Shown: piece by piece, positions 8,791 to 17,387 of the stretch
Layout of the letters: every line of letters starts with the position of its first letter
Numbering within the stretch: the first letter of the stretch is position 1
The notes under the pieces: generated by a model
The model's database searches: none
Told to the model about the DNA's origin: nothing
What the model saw: the letters and a program-made list of their open reading frames with translations, nothing else
Program-made: the position numbers and the translations under genes
Origin: Planctomycetaceae bacterium
GTDB taxonomy: Bacteria; Planctomycetota; Planctomycetia; Pirellulales; Pirellulaceae
Length of the DNA stretch: 50,178 nucleotides
NCBI GenBank assembly: GCA_005778405.1
Contig: SXOA01000085.1
Span: forward strand, 1-50,178
Direction of reading: 5' to 3'

Positions 8791-9903
8791 ATGCACTATC
8801 TCATCGCTTTGACGCCCCCTTTGCTGCTGATGTCCGCGCTCGTGGCTTCCGCGGACGAGCCGCCAGTTCGACTGTCGCTGATCGAAGTCGCCAAAGACAG
8901 CTCCGGCTTCGTCGCGAAGGATACCGGCAAAAAATTCGTCCCCTGGGGTTTCAACTACGACCATGACGAAGAAGGCCGGCTGATTGAGGATTACTGGGAG
9001 AAGGAATGGCCGAAGGTCGAGGCGGACTTTGCCGAGATGAAGGAGCTGGGGGCGAATGTCGTGCGGATGCACATCCAATTCGGCAAATTCATGGAAGCCG
9101 CGGATAAGCCCAACGAGAAATCGCTGGCACAACTCATGAAGCTGCTCGCCTTGGCGGAGAAGACGGGGCTCTACATCGATCTGACGGGCCTGGGCTGTTA
9201 CCACAAGCAGGACGTCCCCGCCTGGTACGACGAGCTAGACGAAACAGGCCGCTGGAAGGCGCAGGCTTCCTTCTGGAAAGCGGTCGCCAAGACCTGCGCC
9301 GAAAGCCCCGCAATCTTCTGCTACGACCTCATGAATGAGCCGGTGGTTCCCGGCGGCAAGCGGAAGGAGAAGGACTGGCTTGGCCCGCCGTTCGGCGGCA
9401 AGCACTTTGTGCAGGTCATTACTTTGGACCAGGCGGAGCGCAAGCGGCCCGACGTCGCCGTCGCATGGACAAAGCATCTAGTGGCGGCAATTCGCGAAGT
9501 AGATAAGAAACATCTCGTCACGATCGGCCTCGTCGACTGGAGCCTCGACCGTCCCGGCCTCACCAGCGGCTTTGTCCCCGACAAAATCGCCCCCGAGCTC
9601 GACTTCCTCTGCATCCACCTCTATCCCGCCCAGGGAAAGCTCGCCGAGGACCTCGAAACGCTGAAGGGCTTTGCCAAAACCGGCAAGCCGGTCGTCATTG
9701 AAGAGACCTTCCTGCTGAAAGCCCCGCTCGACGAGTTCGAGAAGTTCCTCCTAGCCTCCCGCGAGCACGCGGACGGCTGGGTCGGCTTCTACTGGGGAAA
9801 GACGCCAGCCGAGCTGCGCCAGGGAAAGACCATCAGCGACGCCATCGTACTGTCGTGGCTGGACTGGTTCGAGAAAAATGGCCGGGAAATGCGGGGAGAA
9901 TGA
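8791..9903 (+). CDS. Secreted GH5-like glycoside hydrolase (cellulase/mannanase fold)
   Basis: A 370-residue secreted glycosidase with a TIM-barrel fold. The chosen ATG (8791) gives a good signal peptide, MHYLIALTPPLLLMSALVASA, with cleavage before DEP; the in-frame extension upstream to 8497 is non-coding in character and overlaps the MFS gene. Seen: FVPWGFNYDHD at the barrel entry, LGANVVRMHIQF, the acid/base FCYDLMNEP (Glu183), and a nucleophile candidate VVIEETF (Glu304 or Glu305) near the end. These match clan GH-A, closest to GH5. Substrate is unknown; a beta-mannan or beta-glucan is plausible. Confidence 0.85.
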   Translation: MHYLIALTPPLLLMSALVASADEPPVRLSLIEVAKDSSGFVAKDTGKKFVPWGFNYDHDEEGRLIEDYWEKEWPKVEADFAEMKELGANVVRMHIQFGKFMEAADKPNEKSLAQLMKLLALAEKTGLYIDLTGLGCYHKQDVPAWYDELDETGRWKAQASFWKAVAKTCAESPAIFCYDLMNEPVVPGGKRKEKDWLGPPFGGKHFVQVITLDQAERKRPDVAVAWTKHLVAAIREVDKKHLVTIGLVDWSLDRPGLTSGFVPDKIAPELDFLCIHLYPAQGKLAEDLETLKGFAKTGKPVVIEETFLLKAPLDEFEKFLLASREHADGWVGFYWGKTPAELRQGKTISDAIVLSWLDWFEKNGREMRGE

Positions 9904-10090
9904 GCCGCGAACTGGGAGGGGGACGGCAATACTCCGTGCGGGTTCGCTAGCTGCATCGGAGGGGTTCCGGAGCCTTGCGGCCCGAACCATTCCCCATTTT
10001 CTCGCGTAATTCAGGGGTGTTAACGGCCGAGTTTTCTTCGGTCCGCCACGTTGAGCGCTGGCCAGAAACCTTTATACTGCTATAGCTTGC

Positions 10091-10116
10091 GCGAGCCGGA
10101 GGAGATGCCGGCTCGC
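10091..10116 (+). terminator. Strong hairpin, probable terminator of the GH5-like gene, in the 9904-10217 gap
   Basis: A perfect 9-bp stem (GCGAGCCGG 10091-10099 with CCGGCTCGC 10108-10116) and an 8-nt loop, followed by TTTATT. This is terminator-like, although the T-run is weak and the distance from the GH5 stop (9903) is long. It could instead be part of the ABC operon leader. The gap also holds a dispersed repeat at 10174-10195 and a GGAGCGGAGCTCC palindromic stretch near 10134. Confidence 0.5.
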
Positions 10117-10173
10117 TTTATTGGTAGCAGGACGGAGCGGAGCTCCGACCTTCGAAATAAGCCATCCGCACTT

Positions 10174-10195
10174 GGCAGGCTGGAAGCCTACCCCA
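10174..10195 (+). repeat. 22-nt dispersed repeat, copy 1
   Basis: The 22 nucleotides here are exactly the reverse complement of 21321-21342. Both copies lie between genes, just upstream of a gene or just downstream of a stop codon. An exact 22-nt match is not expected by chance in 50 kb, so this is a dispersed intergenic element of the genome. Confidence 0.8.
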
Positions 10196-10217
10196 CTTTC
10201 GCCGGAACCTGACAGCA

Positions 10218-10970
10218 ATGACCGAAAAAAAGCCCACTCCTCACTCCGGCGTTCCCATGATTGAGGCCATCGGCCTCTCCAAGTTTTACGGCATTTTCGC
10301 TGCCGTGAAGAGCGTCAGTTTTACCGTGAATCAGGGGGAACTGGTGGCGTTTCTCGGCCCCAACGGGGCCGGCAAGAGCACCACGATGAAGCTCCTCACC
10401 GGCTATCTGGCCCCGTCCGAAGGGACGGCCAAGATTGCCGGCCACGATATGGGCTCGGATCGCCTGGCGGGCTCCGCGCGCCTGGGATACCTGCCGGAAA
10501 ACGGCCCGCTCTATCCCGACATGACGCCGCACAGCCTGCTCAGCTTTTTCGCGGATGCGCGGGGAATGAAGTCGAGCTACAAGCGTGACCGGATTGATGC
10601 CGTCATCGAGCTGTGCGCCTTGGAAAGCGTGGTCCACAAGCCGATCGGCAAGCTCTCCAAGGGGTTTCGCCAACGCGTCGGCATGGCCCAGGCCCTGCTG
10701 CACGAGCCGGACGTCATCATCATGGACGAGCCGACCGCCGGTCTCGATCCCAATCAAATCGCCGAGGTCCGCAATGCCCTCCGCAAAATCGCCGTCGAAA
10801 AGACCATCCTCCTCTCCACCCACATTTTGCAGGAAGTGCAGGCCATGGCCAGCCGCGTCATTCTGGTGAATGAAGGTCGGCTGGTGTACGACGGCCCGGT
10901 GGCGGGTCTCGATCCGCAAGGTCGCGGCTTGGAAGCGGCGTTCCATTCGCTGACTGCCGCCCCCGTTTAG
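10218..10970 (+). CDS. ABC transporter ATP-binding protein, GldA-like
   Basis: A 250-residue cytoplasmic ABC ATPase that powers the adjacent membrane permease. Seen: Walker A GPNGAGKST (about residues 50-58), the ABC signature LSKGFRQRVGMAQ, Walker B DVIIMDEPTAGLD, and the switch His in LLSTHILQEV. Gene order (ATPase, ABC-2 permease fused to GldG, DUF4340) is the GldAFG-type exporter operon common in planctomycetes and Bacteroidetes, in the latter linked to gliding; here a role in cell-envelope export is inferred. The permease gene begins 39 bp downstream. Confidence 0.93.
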   Translation: MTEKKPTPHSGVPMIEAIGLSKFYGIFAAVKSVSFTVNQGELVAFLGPNGAGKSTTMKLLTGYLAPSEGTAKIAGHDMGSDRLAGSARLGYLPENGPLYPDMTPHSLLSFFADARGMKSSYKRDRIDAVIELCALESVVHKPIGKLSKGFRQRVGMAQALLHEPDVIIMDEPTAGLDPNQIAEVRNALRKIAVEKTILLSTHILQEVQAMASRVILVNEGRLVYDGPVAGLDPQGRGLEAAFHSLTAAPV

Positions 10971-11009
10971 TAGGACTCTCCCGCTCGATTCCTTGTCAAT
11001 GACGACGAA

Positions 11010-13970
11010 GTGAAGATTATGTATAACGCGTTGGTTTCCGTCCTGTATCTGTCGCTCTACAACCTGGGCTTTGTCGCGGTCTTGCTGCTCGGGTTGGTCC
11101 CGCTGGCCATCTTCCGTCCGGCGGCGTTCGCCATCATCAAGCGGAACCTGGTTGGTTATTTCAGCAATCCCACGGGTTATGCCTTTTTGTGCGTGTTCCT
11201 GGTGGCGACTTCCCTGGCCTTGTTCTGGACGGATGCTTTCTTCGCGAACAATTTGGCCAACCTCGATCAGCTCAATATCTGGTTTCCCTACATCATGCTC
11301 TTTTTTATCCCCTCCATCACCATGAGCTTGTGGGCGGATGAACGGCGACAGGGGACGGACGAACTATTGCTCACGCTTCCCGCCGAGGATCTTGACATCG
11401 TGCTCGGCAAGTTTGTGGCGGCCGCGGGAACCCTGACCGTCGCGCTCCTTGTCTCGGAAGTCGCCACGTTTTCCTTCCTGGGTTTGCTGGCGGATGGTGA
11501 CGTCGATACGGGCCTGTTTTTTGCGACGTATATGGGCTACTGGCTGATGGGTCTGGCCATGCTCGCCCTGGGGATGATTGCCTCGTTCCTCACGACCAAT
11601 CTGACCGTGGCATTTATTCTGGGCGCGGCCTTCAACGCGGCGCTGGTCTTTTTGGTGTATGCCAACGTGATCTTAACCCCCCGGCTGCAGCCACACCTGT
11701 TTTCCCGCTGGAGCCTGAGCGAGCGGTTTGACGACTTGGGCCGCGGCGTGATTAGCCTGTCTTCACTCAGCTATTTCGTGTTGATCATCGCCCTGGGCGT
11801 TTATCTCAGCATCATTCTCGTCGGCCGGCGGCACTGGCTGGGAGGACGGGATGGCAAGTCGATGCTCGGACACTATCTGGTGCGGGCTTTGTCGCTGGTG
11901 CTCATTCTGGTCGGAGCGAATGTCCTGTTTTCCAATCACGATCTGATTCGCAAGGACTTTACTTCGGAGCAGGTCAGCTCGTTGTCGCCGGATACCCGCA
12001 AGATTCTGACCGCGATGGAAAACAAGCATCCCGTCCGAATCGAAGCATTTGTCAGCGCCCGGGTGCCGGAAGAATTCGTGCGGGTCAAATACAATCTCGT
12101 CTCCATGCTCAAGGAGCTCGAACGGAACTCTGGCGGCAAGGTGGTCCTGCAACTCAACGACAACCTCGAGGAATTCAGCAAAGAGGCAGCGTTGGCGGAA
12201 GACCGCTACGGCATTCGCCGGATGGCGGTCCGTACGGAGACCCGCGGCGAAAGCCGCCAGGAGGAGTTCATTCTGGGAGCGGCGTTCACCTGCGGCGTGG
12301 AGAAGGTTGTGGTCCCCTTCTTCAGCAGGGGCATTCCCGTGGAATACGAATTGGTCCGGTCCATCGCCACGGTGGCCCAGCCGCAGCGAAAAAAGCTGGC
12401 GGTCGTCACCACCGACGTCAACCTCAGCGGCGGGTTCTCGTTTGCGGGAGGCCAGGTTCAGCAACTTCCCAAGCAGGCCATTTTGGAAGAGCTCGAACGC
12501 GAATTCACCATCGAAACCGTGGATATCAACACTCCGCTGACCGTCTACGACGAGGATGGCAAGCTCAAGTTCGACGCGATGATTGTGGTGCAGCCCTCCA
12601 CGCTCTCACCCCCGCAGCTCAATAATCTGGTCGAGGCGATGAAGGCCGGCCAGCCGACCGTCATTTTGGAAGATCCCTTCCCGATGATGTTCCAGGTCGT
12701 GGGAACCAGCGAGGACAAGCCGTCCCAAGGGGGGATGATGGGGATGGGTGGTCCGCCGCAGCCCAAAGGGGACAGCTTCAGCATGGTCTGGAAGGCCCTC
12801 GGCATCGAGCCGCTGGCGGAAGTGCAGATTGGCCAGCTTCCCGGCAAGATTGTTTGCCAGGGATACATGCCCTACAAGCGTTTTGGCGATATTCCCCCGT
12901 GGGGGCCGTTTGTCTTTGTTCGCTCGGGAGATGCCGGCACGTTCAACCCCAAAGAGCCGGCCGTCAAGAACTTTGAAGAGGTCTTCTTTCCCGTGACGGG
13001 TGGAATCCGAGAGGCTTCCAACCTCAAGGACCTCAAGCTCACGTTCACTTCCCTCGTCGAGACGGCCGACAACCGCAAGGATTCCGGAACGGTTAACGTG
13101 GAAGAGGCCCGGCAGTACTTCCGCACGCAGGACATCCAGCCCATTTTTCAGAAGATGGATGTTACTCCCAGGCGGGGCTACACCCTGGCCGCCTGGATTC
13201 GGGGCGAAGCCGGCGAAGCGGCAGACTCCAAAAAGGACGACAAAAAAACAGCCGCGAAGGACGAACCCAAAAAGGAAGGCAAGGCTGACGAGAACTCCAA
13301 AAAGCCGCTCACCAAGAAGCCGCTGAGCGTCATCTACGTGGCCGACATCGACCTGATCAGCAACCAGCTCTTGGGAATGCGAACAGAAGGGGTCGAGCAG
13401 TTCCGCTGGGACAACGGTCCCTTTGTGCTCAACCTGGTCGATGCCGTCGCCGGGGAGGACCGCTATCTGAACATTCGCCAGCGGAAAGCCAAGTACGCCA
13501 CGCTCCGCCGTATCGAGGCGGAAGCCCAGGTGGCCTATGACAAGGAAGAAGAGGCCCGCAAAGCCGCTCAAAAGAAATACGACGAGGCCGTGACCAAGGA
13601 AGACGAGGCGATCAAGAAGATCGAAAAGGAAGCAGCCGATTTGCAGGCCGACTATAAGAAGCGTGAAGATGCCGGCGAACAAATTGACAAGAACGAGGAG
13701 CAAGAGAAGCTGCGCCTGTTGCAGTTCCGCCTGTTGAAGGCGGTGGCGGCATCCCAGGAGACCAAGCAGAACCTCAAACTCGACCTGGAAAAATCCAACG
13801 ACAACATTCGCCGCGACCGCCGGCAATCCGTCGCTCGCATTCAAACTATCTACAAATCACTGAGCCTGTTCATTCCCCCCTTCATTCCGCTCTTCGTCGG
13901 CGGCGTGGTTTGGGTGCGGCGCTATATTCGTGAGCGAGAAGGAATTTCCAAGACGCGGATGAAGACGTAA
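11010..13970 (+). CDS. Fused ABC-2 permease / GldG-family protein
   Basis: A 986-residue inner-membrane protein. The first ~310 residues are an ABC-2 permease with about seven hydrophobic segments (FAIIKRNLVGYFSNPTGYAF is the typical first cytoplasmic helix, DERRQGTDELLLTLP follows segment 3). The middle is the GldG periplasmic part (about 320-700; KDFTSEQVSSLSPDTRKIL is its start, MIVVQPSTLSPPQL later). Next come a Lys/Asp-rich linker and a coiled coil (about residues 830-940), and a final membrane anchor (IPPFIPLFVGGVVW) near the C-terminus. The permease and GldG parts are separate genes in many relatives and are fused here. It works with the ATPase encoded just upstream. Confidence 0.9.
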   Translation: MKIMYNALVSVLYLSLYNLGFVAVLLLGLVPLAIFRPAAFAIIKRNLVGYFSNPTGYAFLCVFLVATSLALFWTDAFFANNLANLDQLNIWFPYIMLFFIPSITMSLWADERRQGTDELLLTLPAEDLDIVLGKFVAAAGTLTVALLVSEVATFSFLGLLADGDVDTGLFFATYMGYWLMGLAMLALGMIASFLTTNLTVAFILGAAFNAALVFLVYANVILTPRLQPHLFSRWSLSERFDDLGRGVISLSSLSYFVLIIALGVYLSIILVGRRHWLGGRDGKSMLGHYLVRALSLVLILVGANVLFSNHDLIRKDFTSEQVSSLSPDTRKILTAMENKHPVRIEAFVSARVPEEFVRVKYNLVSMLKELERNSGGKVVLQLNDNLEEFSKEAALAEDRYGIRRMAVRTETRGESRQEEFILGAAFTCGVEKVVVPFFSRGIPVEYELVRSIATVAQPQRKKLAVVTTDVNLSGGFSFAGGQVQQLPKQAILEELEREFTIETVDINTPLTVYDEDGKLKFDAMIVVQPSTLSPPQLNNLVEAMKAGQPTVILEDPFPMMFQVVGTSEDKPSQGGMMGMGGPPQPKGDSFSMVWKALGIEPLAEVQIGQLPGKIVCQGYMPYKRFGDIPPWGPFVFVRSGDAGTFNPKEPAVKNFEEVFFPVTGGIREASNLKDLKLTFTSLVETADNRKDSGTVNVEEARQYFRTQDIQPIFQKMDVTPRRGYTLAAWIRGEAGEAADSKKDDKKTAAKDEPKKEGKADENSKKPLTKKPLSVIYVADIDLISNQLLGMRTEGVEQFRWDNGPFVLNLVDAVAGEDRYLNIRQRKAKYATLRRIEAEAQVAYDKEEEARKAAQKKYDEAVTKEDEAIKKIEKEAADLQADYKKREDAGEQIDKNEEQEKLRLLQFRLLKAVAASQETKQNLKLDLEKSNDNIRRDRRQSVARIQTIYKSLSLFIPPFIPLFVGGVVWVRRYIREREGISKTRMKT

Positions 13971-14003
13971 CACGGTAAACGAAGAAGAAACTGAAGGGGG
14001 ATT

Positions 14004-14137
14004 ACCGCGGAGAACGCGGAGGGGCGCAGAGGAAGGCAGGAGAGGAAATGGCAGCGAGTAAAGCTATGAGAAGACGGACAACCGCCAATCAAGTAATCCT
14101 CTCCTCTCTCTCCGCGCACCTCCGCGTCCTCCGCGGT
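14004..14137. repeat. Inverted repeat pair between the gldFG-like and DUF4340 genes
   Basis: Arms 14004-14030 and 14111-14137 are reverse complements at 24 of 27 positions, enclosing an 80-nt loop. The sequence is purine-rich with the GCGGAGG word repeated. It lies within one operon and could fold into a long hairpin that attenuates transcription or stabilises mRNA. The word composition is that of a dispersed intergenic repeat rather than a regulator site. Confidence 0.7.
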
Positions 14138-14188
14138 TATTCCCTCAGTTGCCCTTGTCTTTGCACTGATTTTTAAGTCGCAATACCC

Positions 14189-15904
14189 ATGAACGAAAAC
14201 ATCAAAACACTGATTTTCGCCGGCATCGGCGTGGTCTTGGCCGGCCTGGCATTTGCCACTCTGCCCGCTCCCAGCAAGAACGTCATCGACATCAAGACCG
14301 GAAAGGTACTTTTCGAGTCCTTCTCCGATCCCGCCAAGGCCGCCAGTCTAGAGATCACCCGCTACGACCAGGACAAGGGAAAGGTAGAGTCCCTCAAGGT
14401 CGCCAAGTCGGGGGGCATTTGGACCCTCCCCTCGCACGGCAGTTACCCCGCGGACGCTCAGGATTCGCTCAAGGATGCCGCCGGCAGCCTGCTCGGAGTG
14501 AAGGGGCTGGGACTGGCCACGGAGTTTCCCGAGGAGCACCATCTGTTTGGCGTGCTCGACCCCACGCAAAAAGTCGACGATTCCAAAAAGAAAGACGTCG
14601 GCATGCTGGTGGTGGTTGGCGATGACAAAAAGGGTGAGCTGGCCCGTCTGATTATCGGCAAGCCGGTTAAGGATACTCCCGGTCAGCGTTTCGTCCGCAT
14701 TGCCGAAGGGACGACTTTCACCGACCACGTCTACGTGGCCAAGATCGATATCGAGAAGCTCCCCACCGATTTCAATAAGTGGATCGAGCAGGATCTGCTC
14801 AAGCTCAATCCCATGGACGTCCAGCGGATCAAGCTCATGGACTATTCCGTCCTTAAGGAGGACGGCGCCTATCTGGCCGAAAAGCGGATGGAAGCCGCCG
14901 TGTCGTGGGACACGCTCCAGGCTCTTTGGAACCTGGACACCTTTCAGATTTTCACGCAGAACCGGCCGCACGACGCCGCCCTGGGTGACGGCGAGGAGCT
15001 GAACAAGCAGAAGCTCGACGAACTGAAGGCCGCCATCGATGAACTGAAAATCGAGGACGTTAGCCGCCAGCCCGCCGGACAAGGGGACAAGGATCCCAAG
15101 GTCATGGAAGCCATGGTGAAGAAGGGTTTCATTCCCGCCAAGGACCGGCTGTACAGCACCAACGGCGAGGTGCATGTCGATTTGAAGGACGGCGTGCGCT
15201 ATGTCCTCAGGTTCGGCGACATCGCTGGCGTGCAGGCCGGCAGCGACGGGAAGAAGCTCAATCGCTTCCTCCTCGTCACCGCCGAGCTCACCGACGACGT
15301 TCGATTGCCTCCTGTGCTAGAGCCCGAGCCGGCTGGGCCGGAAGCTCCTCCCGCCACGCCACCCACAACTCCTCCACCCGCGGAAACTCCCAAGCCCAAC
15401 GGCGGAGCCTGCCAGGACGAGCCCAAGGCGGAAGCGACTAAGGAAAAGTCCAAGGCCGAGGACGAACCCGCCAAAACCAAGAGCGAGCCTGGCAAGACCA
15501 AGGCCGGTGCCGAGCCCCCTCCCAAGCCGGTCAAGCCCGTTGTTAAGCCGAGTGCTGCCCAGTTGGAGCTCGACCGCATCAAGAAGGCGAATCAGCGAAA
15601 GCTGGATGAATACAACCTGAAGAAAAAGAAGGCTAACGCCAAAGTGGCCGAGCTGACCACCCGCTTTCGTGATTGGTATTACGTCATCTCGGAGGATACC
15701 TACAAAAAAATCCGCCTGGGACGGACCGACATCATTCGCGAAGGAGCCAGCGCCAAGGAAACCGGTTTTGGGGTCGATGCCTTCCGACTGCTGGAAAAGC
15801 AAGGCATCAAGCCGCCACCTCCCGCGCCACCCGCTGGCGGCCGTGGACCGGGCGGACCAGGCGGATTCCCTGGTGGCGGATTGCCTCCTGGCTTCCCGAT
15901 GTAA
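14189..15904 (+). CDS. DUF4340 protein
   Basis: A 571-residue protein anchored by one N-terminal membrane helix (LIFAGIGVVLAGLAFATL). The body carries the DUF4340 pattern: an early segment in which side-chain positions alternate (GGIWTLPSHGSYPADAQDSL) and repeated blocks such as KLPTDFNKWIEQDLLKLN and KRMEAAVSWDTLQALWNLDTF. About residues 375-465 are a Pro/Ala/Lys/Glu-rich linker, followed by a short coiled coil and a Gly/Pro-rich tail. It is the last gene of the GldA/GldFG-like operon and presumably acts in the periplasm with the exporter. Function is unknown. Confidence 0.87.
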   Translation: MNENIKTLIFAGIGVVLAGLAFATLPAPSKNVIDIKTGKVLFESFSDPAKAASLEITRYDQDKGKVESLKVAKSGGIWTLPSHGSYPADAQDSLKDAAGSLLGVKGLGLATEFPEEHHLFGVLDPTQKVDDSKKKDVGMLVVVGDDKKGELARLIIGKPVKDTPGQRFVRIAEGTTFTDHVYVAKIDIEKLPTDFNKWIEQDLLKLNPMDVQRIKLMDYSVLKEDGAYLAEKRMEAAVSWDTLQALWNLDTFQIFTQNRPHDAALGDGEELNKQKLDELKAAIDELKIEDVSRQPAGQGDKDPKVMEAMVKKGFIPAKDRLYSTNGEVHVDLKDGVRYVLRFGDIAGVQAGSDGKKLNRFLLVTAELTDDVRLPPVLEPEPAGPEAPPATPPTTPPPAETPKPNGGACQDEPKAEATKEKSKAEDEPAKTKSEPGKTKAGAEPPPKPVKPVVKPSAAQLELDRIKKANQRKLDEYNLKKKKANAKVAELTTRFRDWYYVISEDTYKKIRLGRTDIIREGASAKETGFGVDAFRLLEKQGIKPPPPAPPAGGRGPGGPGGFPGGGLPPGFPM

Positions 15905-16261
15905 TGCAGTTCTCTCACGCCGTAAGCGGACATGGTGGCATGCTGAGAGGACAGGCTACTATTGGGGCAGCGCGCCGGAAATAGAACACCCACCTCTGCA
16001 AAGGCTGCAGAGGAATGCAATGGTTGGACAAGTTGGCCGCTCATCCCTCGGTGGAAGTGGTGGGTAGCCTAATTCTGCGGGCTGCCTGGGCTCTTCAGTG
16101 CTTCAAACTGCGGGGAAGTCAAAAAGGTACTTTCTGGTCCTATGAAGGTAGAATGACCGGTCGAGACCACTCGCTGTTTGTCGGTGTAACGCCTAGTCGT
16201 TATCTAAAATGGGTAGGCCATTTGCCCGTGGCAGCTCGGCGGCTACCGACGGAGGGAAAAC
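15905..16261. other. Intergenic region with one hairpin
   Basis: No gene is supported in these 357 bp. An 8-bp perfect stem with a 5-nt loop (CCTCTGCA 15993-16000, TGCAGAGG 16006-16013) lies 89 bp after the DUF4340 stop and could end that operon, though no T-run follows. A good Shine-Dalgarno, GGAGG, lies just before the ATG at 16262. Confidence 0.45.
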
Positions 16262-17302
16262 ATGAAGCGCACCGTTCTTATCGCTTGTCTGCTCTGTCTG
16301 GCGACCACAAGTCAGTGTGCGGAGCCACCTTCGTCAATCGAGAGCTACCGCAAGCTGAAGTTTCCGCCCAAAGAAGAGAATTTTGAAGTGGGTTGGAAAG
16401 ACCGAGTGGTAGCGGACTATGAAGTCATCAATTCGGCGGACTTGCCATCGTTGCGGGCGGCTCTCAAGGACAGCGATCCGTACGTGCGGGCCATTGCCGC
16501 CTATGCGCTCGGCGTGCGGAGCGATCAGACCTCGGCCGATGCGCTCGCGGAGCTGGTGAAAAACGACAAAGAATACGTGGTTCGCATCCGGGCCGTCGAA
16601 GCCCTCGCGCTGCTCAAGATGAAGCCCGAGGTGATCGAATCCGCGAAGAAGGATCCCGACCCAGGCGTGCCTTTCGTCGCCAAGCTCGTGGCTGGCCAGG
16701 TCAAGAGTGAATACGACTTCGCTGCGGAGATTCGCGAGGCCTATGCGGGCGGGATCGACCCTAAAGCGATCGGCTCGGCCGCTATCGGGAAGCCTGCCCC
16801 GGACTTCACGGCCTTGGCCCTGGACGGAAAGTCCTTCCAACTCTCTTCGGTCCTCGGCAAAGGGCCAATTGCCATCTACTTCACCGCCTTCGATGGCTGA
16901 GGCGGCTGCATGCACGAGCAGGCGCAGTTGCGCTTGAGGAAAGACGAGGTCGAAAAGCTGGGCGCGGCAACCTATGTGGTGATCTCACTGGATACGCATC
17001 GCACCCGGGTCTTCAAAGAGGAGAACTGGCTGCTCGGCGGCGGCACAGGGCCATTCGGCAAGGAAAAAAGCCTGGTCTTCGCCACGCCCCTATCGGACCC
17101 ATCCGGTCGTGCGTCCGCGATTTACGGCGTTTCTCGCCGCGCCTTGCGGTGGGGGAGCTGGGTGGAAAACTATCCGCACTGGTTTGTTATCGACCGCAAG
17201 GGAATTATCACATACGTTTTGAAACCGACGTTCGCGACGCCGACGGCTTACCAAGACGATGTCGACCATGTGATCAAGGAACTTGAAAAGGCGGCGAAGT
17301 AG
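16262..17302 (+). CDS. Secreted HEAT-repeat/AhpC-TSA thioredoxin-fold protein, probable selenoprotein (U213)
   Basis: Read through the TGA at 16898-16900 this is one 346-residue protein. Order: signal peptide (MKRTVLIACLLCLATTSQCA), HEAT-like repeats (about residues 60-150, LRAALKDSDPYVRAIAAYAL and a second unit), then a peroxiredoxin/thioredoxin-fold domain (IGKPAPDFTALALDG onward). The TGA falls where the redox centre belongs: TAFDG-U-GGC-MHEQ. Both halves belong to one domain: before the TGA are PAPDF and the strand IAIYFTAF; after it come ATYVVISLD and the HWFVIDRKGIITYV strands. If TGA were a true stop, the first product would lack its active site and the second would have no signal peptide. 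A SECIS-like hairpin follows. Alternatives are a sequencing error, a nonsense pseudogene, or UGA read as another residue. Sec biosynthesis genes are not in the window. Confidence 0.8.
16898..16936 (+). promoter_or_regulatory. In-frame TGA with a candidate bacterial SECIS hairpin
   Basis: The hairpin is CAGGCGC (16919-16925), loop AGTT (16926-16929), GCGCTTG (16930-16936): seven pairs including one G-U. The apical loop starts 26 nt after the TGA and has G at its second position. Published bacterial SECIS rules (upper stem of 4-16 bp, small apical loop with a G in the first two positions, about 16-37 nt from UGA to the loop) are all met. The hairpin is a single small one, so it supports but does not prove Sec insertion. 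Confidence 0.6.
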
Positions 17303-17387
17303 GTCGATCCCGCTCCGAATTTCCTTGGCCCTTCCGGACACGGCCGACCTGGGCACGGGACAAGGCGCAAAAAGCTGCCTGCCCTTC

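Noticed and set aside
12606..13844. 412-codon minus-strand frame opposite the GldFG-like gene
   Set aside because: Hydrophobic runs come from the complement of the Lys/Glu-rich coiled coil; no recognisable protein.
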